From Sphingomonas sp. CROZ-RG-20F-R02-07 (GTDB lineage: Bacteria > Pseudomonadota > Alphaproteobacteria > Sphingomonadales > Sphingomonadaceae): a DNA stretch of 64,000 bases. Position 1 is the first letter of the stretch. Each line of letters opens with the position of its first letter. Shown piece by piece: positions 53,104-61,180 of the stretch. The notes under the pieces are model-generated. The model did not search any database and had not been told where the DNA came from. It saw only the letters and a program-made list of their open reading frames with translations. The position numbers and the translations under genes were made by a program. The DNA lies in contig NZ_JAKNQJ010000001.1 in the NCBI RefSeq assembly GCF_022662335.1, forward strand, positions 730,315 through 794,314. The letters run 5' to 3'.

Positions 53104-54300
53104 ATGCGCCCCGGACTCGCCCTGCCCCCGCTCGCCCTCGTCATCATCGGGGGCACCGCGTTGCTCGTGCTCGCGGTCGGCGGCCTTGCGGCGTTTCTCG
53201 TCGCGCTGGTGGGCGGGGTGGCGGCGCTGGCCCTCGGCGCGCCGGCGATCGCCGAAGCCGCGCTGCCGGCGATTCCCGCGCAGAGCACCGCGCTGCCCGA
53301 ACTCGACGCGCTGCTCGAAGGCATCGACCAGCCGATGCTGCTGGTGGAGGGGCGGCGCATCGCCAGCGCCAACCGCGCCGCGCTCGCGCTGCTCGGCCGG
53401 CATATCGTCGGCGACGACGTGCGGCTCGCGATCCGCCACCCCGCCGCGGCAGCCCGGTTCGGCGGCACCGATCCCGTGGAGAGCAGCGCGGTCGACCTGA
53501 TCGGCCTGGGCTCAGCGGAGCAGCGTTGGGAAATGCGGATCGGCGATGCCGGGCGCGGCCGGCGTGTGGTGACGCTCACCGACCAGACGCTGAACGACGC
53601 CGCCGAGCGGATGCGCGTCGATTTCGTCGCCAATGCCAGCCACGAGCTGCGCACGCCGCTCGCCTCGATCCTCGGCTATATCGAGACGCTCGGCGACGAG
53701 GCGGGCGAAGTGCCCGCGGTCCGCGCGCGTTTCCTGAAGATCATGTTCGACGAGGCACGGCGGATGCAGCGGCTGATCGAGGATCTGATCTCGCTTTCGC
53801 GCATCGAGGCGGAGAAATACCGGCCGCCGAGCGAACGGATCGACCTGCCCGCGCTCGTCGCGCAGCTCTGCACCGAGATCAAGGCCTCGGGCAGCGCGCG
53901 CGCCGCCGACCTGACCTGCGCGGTGGGCGAGGTGCCCGCCATCACCGGGGACCGCGCGCAGTTGCTCCAGATGCTCCACAATCTGGTCGGCAACGCGATG
54001 AAATATGGGCGCGCCGCCACCCCCGTCACGATCACGCTGGATACCGCGCCCGGCGGTCAGGCCCGCATCGCCGTCGCCGACCAGGGCGAAGGGATCGCGG
54101 CCGAGCATCTGCCGCGGCTCACCCAGCGTTTCTACCGCGTCGATCCCGGCCGCAGCCGGTCGATCGGCGGTACGGGCCTCGGCCTAGCGATCGTCAAGCA
54201 CATCGTGGAGCGGCACCGCGGCCGGCTCGATCTCGTCAGCACGCCGGGGATCGGCACGACGGTGACCGTTACGCTGCCAGTCGCTGTCATGAAACCGTAA
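53104..54300 (+). CDS. phoR: PhoR-like sensor histidine kinase
   Basis: A 398-residue kinase of the PhoR type: two hydrophobic helices in the first 45 residues with hardly any periplasmic loop, a PAS-like region (70-165, containing GIDQPMLLVEGRRI), phospho-His180 in NASHELRTPLAS, and ATPase boxes NLVGNAMKYG, DQGEGIAAEHL and GGTGLGLAIVK. The PhoR-style architecture suggests phosphate sensing through Pst/PhoU, but no pst genes lie here. It is followed after 45 bases by its PhoB-type regulator. Confidence 0.88.
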   Translation: MRPGLALPPLALVIIGGTALLVLAVGGLAAFLVALVGGVAALALGAPAIAEAALPAIPAQSTALPELDALLEGIDQPMLLVEGRRIASANRAALALLGRHIVGDDVRLAIRHPAAAARFGGTDPVESSAVDLIGLGSAEQRWEMRIGDAGRGRRVVTLTDQTLNDAAERMRVDFVANASHELRTPLASILGYIETLGDEAGEVPAVRARFLKIMFDEARRMQRLIEDLISLSRIEAEKYRPPSERIDLPALVAQLCTEIKASGSARAADLTCAVGEVPAITGDRAQLLQMLHNLVGNAMKYGRAATPVTITLDTAPGGQARIAVADQGEGIAAEHLPRLTQRFYRVDPGRSRSIGGTGLGLAIVKHIVERHRGRLDLVSTPGIGTTVTVTLPVAVMKP

Positions 54301-54345
54301 GACGTGCGTCACATAGCGCCAGCGAAGCTCCATGGAGGGATCGGA

Positions 54346-55038
54346 ATGGCGCGCGCGAACATGCTGCTGGTGGAAGACGATGCAGCGCTGGCCGAATTGC
54401 TCGTCTGGCATTTCGAACGCGAGGCCTTCGCGGTCGCCCATACGGTGGACGGCGAGGAGGCGCTGCTGCTCGCCCGCGAGCGCACGCCCGACATCGTGCT
54501 GCTCGACTGGATGGTCGAGGGGCTGTCCGGCATCGAGGTCTGCCGCCGCCTGCGCCGCACGCCCGAGACCGCCAACGTGCCGATCATCATGCTCACCGCA
54601 CGCGGCGAGGAAGAGGACCGCGTGCGCGGCCTCGAAACCGGCGCGGACGATTATGTCACCAAGCCCTTCTCGCCCCGCGAGCTGGTCGCGCGCGTCGGCG
54701 CGGTGCTGCGCCGCGTACGGCCGGGCTTGGCGGGCGAGACGCTCGCTTATGGCGATCTGGAAATGGACACCGTCGGCCACAAGGTGCGCCGTGGCGGAAC
54801 CGCGGTGCCACTGGGGCCGACCGAATTCCGGCTGCTGAAGCATTTCCTCGAACATCCCGGCTGGGTGTTCTCGCGCGAGCGGCTGCTCGATGCGGTGTGG
54901 GGGCATGACAGCGACATCGAGTCGCGCACCGTCGACGTGCATATCCGGCGGCTGCGCAAGGCGATCAATCTGGCGGGGATGCCCGACGTGATTCGCACCG
55001 TCCGTTCGGCCGGTTACGCGCTGGATTCGGAAGGATAG
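54346..55038 (+). CDS. phoB: PhoB-type response regulator
   Basis: A 230-residue OmpR/PhoB regulator: receiver with VEDDAALAEL, phospho-Asp54 in IVLLDWMVEG, IIMLTARGEEED and VTKPFSPREL, then a winged helix with LGPTEFRLLKHFLEHPGWVF and SRTVDVHIRRLRKAI. The DWMVEGLSGIE segment is typical of PhoB. GGAGG lies 7 bases before ATG 54346. Partner of the preceding kinase; controls the phosphate-starvation response by family. Confidence 0.92.
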   Translation: MARANMLLVEDDAALAELLVWHFEREAFAVAHTVDGEEALLLARERTPDIVLLDWMVEGLSGIEVCRRLRRTPETANVPIIMLTARGEEEDRVRGLETGADDYVTKPFSPRELVARVGAVLRRVRPGLAGETLAYGDLEMDTVGHKVRRGGTAVPLGPTEFRLLKHFLEHPGWVFSRERLLDAVWGHDSDIESRTVDVHIRRLRKAINLAGMPDVIRTVRSAGYALDSEG

Positions 55039-55145
55039 GGCCGGATCGATTGGAATCGGCTGCGAAACGAAGGAGCCATCCGGGCGATCGCGCGTTGGGG
55101 GTTCACGCCTGCTCGTTTCAGGCGTCCAAATCCTAGGAGATTTCC

Positions 55146-55541
55146 ATGAAGCATCTTCTGCTCGCCGCCGCCGCGCTGATCGCGGCGCCTGCCCTGGCCC
55201 AGACGACCCCCGCGGGCGACCCTGCAATGCCCACGCAGCAGACGACGCCGCCGACCGATCCTGCCGCGCAGCCGACGCCGCCCGCGGGCGATCCGGCCAC
55301 CGCGCCTGCCCCGGCACAGGGCGCCGCGATGCCGGCCGCCCCTGCCGACGGCGCGTCGCCCGCCGGCGGCTATCAGCCCACGGGCAACGGCATGTCCGGC
55401 CCGATGCAGCCCGGCGCGCCCGTGACCTTCAAACAGGCCCCCACCCCTGCCGAGGCCTATCCGGCACCGGCGCCGATGGCGAAATACCCGATCTGCAAGA
55501 AGGGTCAGTACGACCATTGCATGCAGCGCGGCGGCCGCTAA
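55146..55541 (+). CDS. Secreted Pro/Ala-rich hypothetical protein
   Basis: A 131-residue protein with a signal peptide (MKHLLLAAAALIAAPALAQ) and a low-complexity mature part rich in Pro, Ala, Thr and Gly with repeats of the type PAGDPA and PTPPAGDP. It ends in a conserved-looking tail MAKYPICKKGQYDHCMQRGG with two cysteines, perhaps a disulfide. Not recognised. AGGAG precedes the ATG. It is followed by two strong hairpins, so it is probably a monocistronic unit. Confidence 0.75.
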   Translation: MKHLLLAAAALIAAPALAQTTPAGDPAMPTQQTTPPTDPAAQPTPPAGDPATAPAPAQGAAMPAAPADGASPAGGYQPTGNGMSGPMQPGAPVTFKQAPTPAEAYPAPAPMAKYPICKKGQYDHCMQRGGR

Positions 55542-55556
55542 GCCGTTGACGCTACG

Positions 55557-55585
55557 GCAAGGCGGCTCCCGGCGAGCCGCCTTGC
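55557..55585 (+). terminator. Perfect 12-bp hairpin after the secreted protein gene
   Basis: GCAAGGCGGCTC, a five-base loop CCGGC and GAGCCGCCTTGC form a perfect stem 15 bases after the stop. It lacks a run of T, so termination may rely on its stability or on the second hairpin at 55608-55641. Confidence 0.65.
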
Positions 55586-55607
55586 ATGACCTTGCGATCG
55601 CATTAGG

Positions 55608-55641
55608 AAAGGCGCTCCACCAGTCAGCGGGAGCGCCTTTT
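55608..55641 (+). terminator. Hairpin with T-tract ending just before the SDR start
   Basis: AAAGGCGCTCC and GGAGCGCCTTT form an 11-bp stem with a loop of 11 bases, then T. It ends 2 bases before the SDR ATG at 55644, so it is either a terminator for the upstream gene or a leader structure that hides the SDR ribosome-binding site. Confidence 0.6.
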
Positions 55642-55643
55642 CC

Positions 55644-56543
55644 ATGTCCATTCGATTCGACGGCAAGGTTGCGATCGTCACCGGCGCAGGCGGCGGCCTC
55701 GGCCGCGAATATGCGCTCGAACTCGCCCGGCGGGGCGCGCGCGTGGTGGTCAACGATCTGGGCGTGGGGCGCGATGGCACAGGCCATTCCGATGCCGCGC
55801 TGAAGGTGGTCGCCGAGATCGAGGCGGCCGGTGGCACCGCGATGGCGAACGGCGGCAGCGTCACCGAATACGACCAGATGGCCGAGATGGTCGCCAAGGC
55901 CAAGGAAGCCTGGGGCGGCGTCCATATCCTCATCAACAATGCCGGCGTCCTGCGCGACAAGAGCTTCGCCAAGATGGAGCCGGCGGATTTCGCCTTCGTC
56001 GTCAACGTCCATCTGCTCGGATCGGCCTATGCCGCCAAGGCGGTGTGGGAGACGATGCGCGCGCAGAATTACGGCCGCATCCTGATGACCTCGTCGTCGA
56101 GCGGGCTGTTCGGCAATTTCGGCCAGGCCAATTACGGCGCTGCCAAGCTCGGGCTGGCGGGCCTCACCAAAACGCTCGCGATCGAGGGCGCCAAGAACAA
56201 CATCAAGGTCAACACCATCGCCCCGACCGCGGGCACGCGGATGACCGAAGAGCTGTTCCCCGCCGCCATGTTCGAGGCGTTCTCGCCCGACAAGGTGGCG
56301 CCGGGCGCGGTGTTCCTCGTCTCGGAGGACGCGCCTTCCAACGTGATCCTCGGCGCGGGCGCGGGCGTGTTCCAGACGTCGTACGTCACGCTGACGCCGG
56401 GCAAGCTGCTCGACGGCGACGATCTGTCCGTCGAGGGCGTGGCGGCACATTGGGACGCGATCGCCGATCGCGCGGGCGAAATCGTGCCGCAATCGGGCGC
56501 CGAACAGTCGATGCTGATCGGCCGCGCGCTGCAGGGCGGCTGA
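55644..56543 (+). CDS. SDR dehydrogenase, (3R)-hydroxyacyl-CoA dehydrogenase-like
   Basis: A 299-residue short-chain dehydrogenase similar to the dehydrogenase part of peroxisomal multifunctional enzyme type 2: TGAGGGLGREYALELARRGA, VVVNDLGVGRDG, NNAGVLRDKSF, TSSSSGLFGNFGQANYGAAK with catalytic Ser, Tyr and Lys, and NTIAPTAGTRM. It would oxidise 3-hydroxyacyl-CoA with NAD. The start at 55644 lacks a close ribosome-binding site, since the hairpin ends right before it. Confidence 0.88.
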   Translation: MSIRFDGKVAIVTGAGGGLGREYALELARRGARVVVNDLGVGRDGTGHSDAALKVVAEIEAAGGTAMANGGSVTEYDQMAEMVAKAKEAWGGVHILINNAGVLRDKSFAKMEPADFAFVVNVHLLGSAYAAKAVWETMRAQNYGRILMTSSSSGLFGNFGQANYGAAKLGLAGLTKTLAIEGAKNNIKVNTIAPTAGTRMTEELFPAAMFEAFSPDKVAPGAVFLVSEDAPSNVILGAGAGVFQTSYVTLTPGKLLDGDDLSVEGVAAHWDAIADRAGEIVPQSGAEQSMLIGRALQGG

Positions 56544-56607
56544 TCCTCACCCGTATTGCCATGGTAACACACGCGTGCGAAGATCTCTCCGGGGAGACCG
56601 CACGACC

Positions 56608-57621
56608 ATGTACAGCGATGCCGATATCGACGAAGCCGTGGCGGCGGGCGCGCTCGACGCGCAGGCCGCCGCCGCGTTCCGCGCGCATATAGGCGCGCGC
56701 GCCGCCGCACCGGTGGCGGACGAGGAGCAGTTCCGGCTGCTCACCGGCTTCAACGACATCTTCGTCACCATCGCGATCCTGTTGCTGCTGGGTGCGCTCG
56801 CGCAACTGGGCGGCCGGATCGCGGCGCCGCTCGGCGGCGTGTTCGTCGCCGCCGCCGCCTGGGCGCTGGCCGAATATTTCACCGCGCGCCGGCGAATGGC
56901 GCTGCCCAGCATCGTGCTGCTGCTCGCCTTCGTCGGCGGCATCGCCGCGGCGGGCTTCGCGCTGTTGCTCGGCAGCGTCCACGGCGACGCGGCGAACGGC
57001 CTGCCCGCGGCACTGGTCGCGGCGGCGTCGGCACTGGCGGCATGGCTGCATTGGCGGCGTTTCATGGTGCCGATCACGGTCGCGGCCGGGGCGGTGGCGG
57101 TGGTGGGGGCGATCGTCTCGCTCGGCTATGCCGCAGTGCCGCGGCTGGCCGATGCGGTGTGGCCGTTGCTCTTCGTCGGCGGTCTCGGCGTGTTCGCGGT
57201 GGCGATGTGGTGGGACATGAGCGATCCGTTGCGGCGGACGCGCCGTGCCGACGTCGCTTTTTGGCTCCACCTCGCCGCTGCACCGATGATCGCGCACCCC
57301 GTCTTCCGCCTGCTCGGCGTATTCGGCGGCGAGATCGCGATCGGCACCGCGCTCGTGGTGATCGCGCTCTATCTGCTGTTCGCCTATGTGGCGCTCGCGG
57401 TGGACCGGCGGGCGCTGCTCGTCTCCAGCCTCGTCTATGTCCTTTATGCGATGCACGCGCTGTTCAGCACCGTGGGCGCGCTGGGGCTCAGTGCCGCCCT
57501 GACCGCGCTCGTCCTCGGATCGGCGCTGCTGTCGCTCTCGGCCTTCTGGCAGGTGGCACGCCGCCCGGTCGTCGCGTCGCTCGGCAGCCTCGCGCGCCGG
57601 CTGCCACCCGTCTCAGCGTGA
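56608..57621 (+). CDS. Multi-pass integral membrane protein, function unknown
   Basis: A 337-residue protein with an N-terminal cytosolic segment (YSDADIDEAVAAGALDAQAA, residues 2-21, a short helix pair) and about ten hydrophobic helices, for example DIFVTIAILLLLGALAQLGG, FVAAAAWALAEYF, ALVVIALYLLFAYVALAV and LSAALTALVLGSALLSLSAF. No catalytic motif recognised. Start ATG 56608 has GGGGAG 11 bases upstream. It overlaps the convergent protease gene by 9 bases at the 3' end. Confidence 0.75.
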   Translation: MYSDADIDEAVAAGALDAQAAAAFRAHIGARAAAPVADEEQFRLLTGFNDIFVTIAILLLLGALAQLGGRIAAPLGGVFVAAAAWALAEYFTARRRMALPSIVLLLAFVGGIAAAGFALLLGSVHGDAANGLPAALVAAASALAAWLHWRRFMVPITVAAGAVAVVGAIVSLGYAAVPRLADAVWPLLFVGGLGVFAVAMWWDMSDPLRRTRRADVAFWLHLAAAPMIAHPVFRLLGVFGGEIAIGTALVVIALYLLFAYVALAVDRRALLVSSLVYVLYAMHALFSTVGALGLSAALTALVLGSALLSLSAFWQVARRPVVASLGSLARRLPPVSA

Positions 57622-58821
57622 GGCGGTCCGAAGCGACCAGCCGGCGGGCAGATAATCGAGCGACATGTAGTAATAGAACACGCAACTGCCGTCGCTGCGG
57701 TACGTCCCGCCCTTGACGAGCCCCAGCGCCGTGCCGCCGTCGAACACCGGCGCGCCGCTGTCGCCGCCCCGACAGGTGGGGCCCTCCACCGCGACCCAGG
57801 TGGGCAGGCACGCGCCGCCGCACAGATCGCCCGCGGGCGCGAAATCGACCATCGCGATCTCCGCGCAGCTATAGCCGGTGCGCTCGCCGCGATGACACAC
57901 GAAATCGCCCGCTCGGGTGCTGGCGCGGATCCGCACCGCGGTGGCGGGGCGCAGCGCGGTCTTGGCGGTATCGGCATAGAAGTCCGCCGCGAGCGGCATC
58001 GGCGCGGCGTTCACCTGGACGTCCTGGAACCCCCACCCCCATTGCCCGACGAACGCCAGGGGGACAGCGGTGCCGGCGCCATCGACATAATCGACCTGGT
58101 CCGGGCAATGCGCCGCCGTGACGATGCCGTCGCGCGTGCCGTCGGAGACCGCGAAGCCCGTGGTGCAGACATAATGGCGGCCATCCGACGCGCCCGGCCC
58201 GACGATGCGCCCGCCGCCCTCCACCGCCATGTCCACCGCCGGCCGATCATACACTGCCACGCGAACGGGAACGCCGGTCATCGTGCCGATCCGCGCGGCG
58301 AGCGCGTCCTGCGCCGCGGCGTCGCCCGCGTCCGACTCGTTGACCATCACCACCATAGCGCCGGTACGGGGATCGGCGCCCATGCCCGGCGGATGCGGCA
58401 GCATCGCGCGGATATCGGCCTGCCACAGCATGATCGCCGACACGATCTCGCCGCGCGTAGCGGTGGCCCCGGTATGGAAGACGATTGGCACCGTGATCCC
58501 GCCCGCCGTCACGCTGCGATCCGCCACGGGGTCGCTTCCGGTCAGCAGCACGACGATGCGGAAGGCGGGACGGTGCTCCACCACGATGCCGGCCAGCCGA
58601 TCGCCATAGGCCGACACCAGCGCGTCCGTGACGCCCACCGTCTCGCGCTGCGCCATCAGCCGCCGCGCGGCCTCGTCGGGCGGGACGCCGTAATGCCGGG
58701 CATATTCGCCCGCATCCTGCGCCAGCGCTTCGGCATCGGTCTGGACATGCGGCGGAGTCTGCGCGGCGGCCGGCGACGCGAACGCCGACAGCAGCAGCAG
58801 GGCACGGGCGAAAGCGGTCAC
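57613..58821 (-). CDS. Secreted trypsin-like serine protease with prodomain
   Basis: A 402-residue exported protease. It has a signal peptide (MTAFARALLLLSAFASPAAA), a prodomain (25-205; EYARHYGVPPDEAARRL resembles alpha-lytic and streptogrisin proregions) and an S1 domain at 206-402. Catalytic His238 is in GIVTAAHC, Asp267 in GFQDVQV and Ser355 in GGDSGAPVF; paired cysteines such as 219 and 239 would form disulfides. Probably autoprocessed and released to the medium. It has no close operon partner, ending in an overlap with the membrane protein gene. Confidence 0.87.
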   Translation of the reverse strand: MTAFARALLLLSAFASPAAAQTPPHVQTDAEALAQDAGEYARHYGVPPDEAARRLMAQRETVGVTDALVSAYGDRLAGIVVEHRPAFRIVVLLTGSDPVADRSVTAGGITVPIVFHTGATATRGEIVSAIMLWQADIRAMLPHPPGMGADPRTGAMVVMVNESDAGDAAAQDALAARIGTMTGVPVRVAVYDRPAVDMAVEGGGRIVGPGASDGRHYVCTTGFAVSDGTRDGIVTAAHCPDQVDYVDGAGTAVPLAFVGQWGWGFQDVQVNAAPMPLAADFYADTAKTALRPATAVRIRASTRAGDFVCHRGERTGYSCAEIAMVDFAPAGDLCGGACLPTWVAVEGPTCRGGDSGAPVFDGGTALGLVKGGTYRSDGSCVFYYYMSLDYLPAGWSLRTASR

Positions 58822-58877
58822 GCGCGGTGCGCTAGCGCCTGCGCACCGAACCCGCCAGAGCCCTGATCGCGCCGCCG

Positions 58878-61175
58878 TCAGGCCGCCTCGGCCCGCCGTT
58901 CGGCGAGAAGGGCGAGCAGCCCCGCCTCGGGCAGCGGGCGGCTGACGAGATAGCCCTGGACCATGTCGCAGCCGATCGTCTTCAGAAACGCGAGGCAGGC
59001 CTCGTCCTCGACGCCCTCGGCCACCACCTTCAGCCCGAGCTCGTGCGCCAGATCGATCGTCGAGCGCACCAGCACGCCATCGGCGCGGTTGGCGTGCGCG
59101 TGCTGGACGAAGCTGCGGTCGATCTTCAGCTCGGAGAGCGGCAATTGGCGCAGATAGGTGAGCGTCGACTGACCGGTGCCGTAATCGTCCATCGAGATCG
59201 CGATCCCCATCGCCCGGTAACGCTCCAGCACGCGCACCGCGGTCGACGGATCGACCAACGTCGCCGATTCAGTCACCTCGAACACCAGAGCCTCGGGGGC
59301 CACGATCCGCTCGGCCAGAAGCTGAGCGACGGCGGTGTTGAAGCCTTCGGCCGCGATCAGCTTGGCGGAGATGTTCACCGCCGCCGTCAGATCATGGCCG
59401 AGCCGCTGCCACGCGGCCAGATCGTGCATCACCCGGCGCATGACGTAGAGCGTCAGCGGCTCGATCCGGTCGGTTTGTTCGGCCATCGGAATGAACAGAT
59501 CGGGCCCGATGAACCCGCGTGTCGGGTGGCGCCAGCGCACCAGCGCCTCGACGCTCGCGATCCGGCCATCGGCCAGCGCCAGCTTGGGCTGGTAATGGAC
59601 CTCGATCCCGCCCGCCTCCAGCGCGGCGTCGAGTTCGCCCATCAACGAGATCTGCCGTTCGAGCATGGCCAGATCGGCGCCCGCGCTCGTCCAGAAAATG
59701 CCTTCCCGCAGCGCCGTCTCGGCCGCCATCGTCGCCGCGGTCAGCGCCGGGTGAAGCGCCTGCCCCGTGCCGTCCGCGACGCCCAGCGTCACCTGCGCGT
59801 CGACGCGGCGGCCGGCGATCTCGATCGGCTGCAACAGGGTGGCGCGAAGCCCGGCGAACACCTCGTCCTCAACTTCGTCGGTCGGCACTGCGAAGGCGAA
59901 GAGCGCATCGCCCAGCCGATAGACCGCGCCGCCCGCCACCAGCCGAAGCCGCTCGGCAATGCGCAGCGACAGGTCGCGGCCCGCATCGCCGCCCAGCACG
60001 GCGACGAGCGCCTCGCGGTTGGCGATCTGCGCGACCGCGATCCGCACCGCGCCCGTGTCCCGGAACGCATCGATCATCGCGCGGCGGTTGGGCAGCCCGG
60101 TCGCCTCGTCGATCGTCCGTTCGTGCTGGAACCGCGCTGCGACGTGGAGCGCCAGCCGCCCGGCGATCGCCGCGCCGAGCACGACCAGCCCCGGCGCCAG
60201 CGGATAGATCGCGAGCAACCGGAACTGCGCGAAGCCGATCGCCCCGATCAGCGTGCCCATCGCGACGATGCTGGCGACCGCGGTGCCGGGCACGCCCTTC
60301 GCGCGCAGCACGAGCAGCGACAGCAGGAACGCGAACAGCACGACGAGCGTGCCATGGCCATAGACGGGCACGCCGTGCAGCAGCGTCTCGGCGGCGAGCG
60401 CCTGGACGATCACGCCGGGCACGACGTTCCAATGCGGCGTCGCATAACGATCGCCCATCTCGATCGCGGTCGCGCCGATCAGGATATCGTGGCCGGCGAC
60501 CGCTTTCGGATCGAACGCGCCCCGCTCCACCGCGATGAAGCTGAGCCGGGCAAGCGTCGCGGGATCGATCGCATAGTCGATCGGGAAGAAATGGTCCGCC
60601 CGGCCCGAACGGTGCGCGATGCTGGCGGAGAGCGACGGCCGCGGCAGCCCGTCGGTCATCGTGCCGAACGGGGCCTCGCGCACCACGCCGTCCGGATCGG
60701 GCGCGATGCTGACCGAGGCGAGCGTTACGTGATCGCGCAGGATGGGAATCGGCAGCGAATCGATGCTGCGCCGGTCGTCCATCCGCGCCTGCTGCGCGAA
60801 GGTCGGCAGCGCCACGAGCCCGTCCGAGCGCGCCAGCGCCGCGGCGAAGGCGCGATCGCCATCGGCCGTCGAAGGGGAGGAGACATCGACGTCGAACGTG
60901 ATCGACGCCGCACCCGCCGCGCGCAGCCGGTCGACCACACGCGCATAATGTTCGCGCGACCAGGGCCAGCGCTTGATCGCGGCGGCACTCGCGGCATCCA
61001 TCTCGACGACCACGACGCGCCCGCTGGCGCTCCGCGCCATGGCGGCGAAGCGCGCCGGATCGAGCACGCGATCGATCGTCGCGCCCAGGCCGCTCGCCAG
61101 CGCGAGCAGGCCGAGCAGCAGCGCGAGCGCGGCGACGAGCGCCCGCGTCATCCGCGGTGAAGGCAGGCGGACCAT
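58878..61175 (-). CDS. CHASE2 sensor with degenerate GGDEF and EAL domains
   Basis: A 765-residue membrane protein. An N-terminal helix leads to a CHASE2 extracytoplasmic domain (about 40-270, with VVVVEMDAASAAAIKRWPWS and SITFDVDVSS), followed by three helices (275-345). The GGDEF site is changed to LGDAL (in VYRLGDALFAFAV), so no cyclase activity is expected. EAL is intact (VEALVRWRHP, DDYGTGQSTL, VVAEGVE), predicting c-di-GMP phosphodiesterase. It lies 5 bases downstream of the TpsB-type gene, suggesting co-transcription. Confidence 0.9.
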   Translation of the reverse strand: MVRLPSPRMTRALVAALALLLGLLALASGLGATIDRVLDPARFAAMARSASGRVVVVEMDAASAAAIKRWPWSREHYARVVDRLRAAGAASITFDVDVSSPSTADGDRAFAAALARSDGLVALPTFAQQARMDDRRSIDSLPIPILRDHVTLASVSIAPDPDGVVREAPFGTMTDGLPRPSLSASIAHRSGRADHFFPIDYAIDPATLARLSFIAVERGAFDPKAVAGHDILIGATAIEMGDRYATPHWNVVPGVIVQALAAETLLHGVPVYGHGTLVVLFAFLLSLLVLRAKGVPGTAVASIVAMGTLIGAIGFAQFRLLAIYPLAPGLVVLGAAIAGRLALHVAARFQHERTIDEATGLPNRRAMIDAFRDTGAVRIAVAQIANREALVAVLGGDAGRDLSLRIAERLRLVAGGAVYRLGDALFAFAVPTDEVEDEVFAGLRATLLQPIEIAGRRVDAQVTLGVADGTGQALHPALTAATMAAETALREGIFWTSAGADLAMLERQISLMGELDAALEAGGIEVHYQPKLALADGRIASVEALVRWRHPTRGFIGPDLFIPMAEQTDRIEPLTLYVMRRVMHDLAAWQRLGHDLTAAVNISAKLIAAEGFNTAVAQLLAERIVAPEALVFEVTESATLVDPSTAVRVLERYRAMGIAISMDDYGTGQSTLTYLRQLPLSELKIDRSFVQHAHANRADGVLVRSTIDLAHELGLKVVAEGVEDEACLAFLKTIGCDMVQGYLVSRPLPEAGLLALLAERRAEAA

Positions 61176-61180
61176 GCGGC

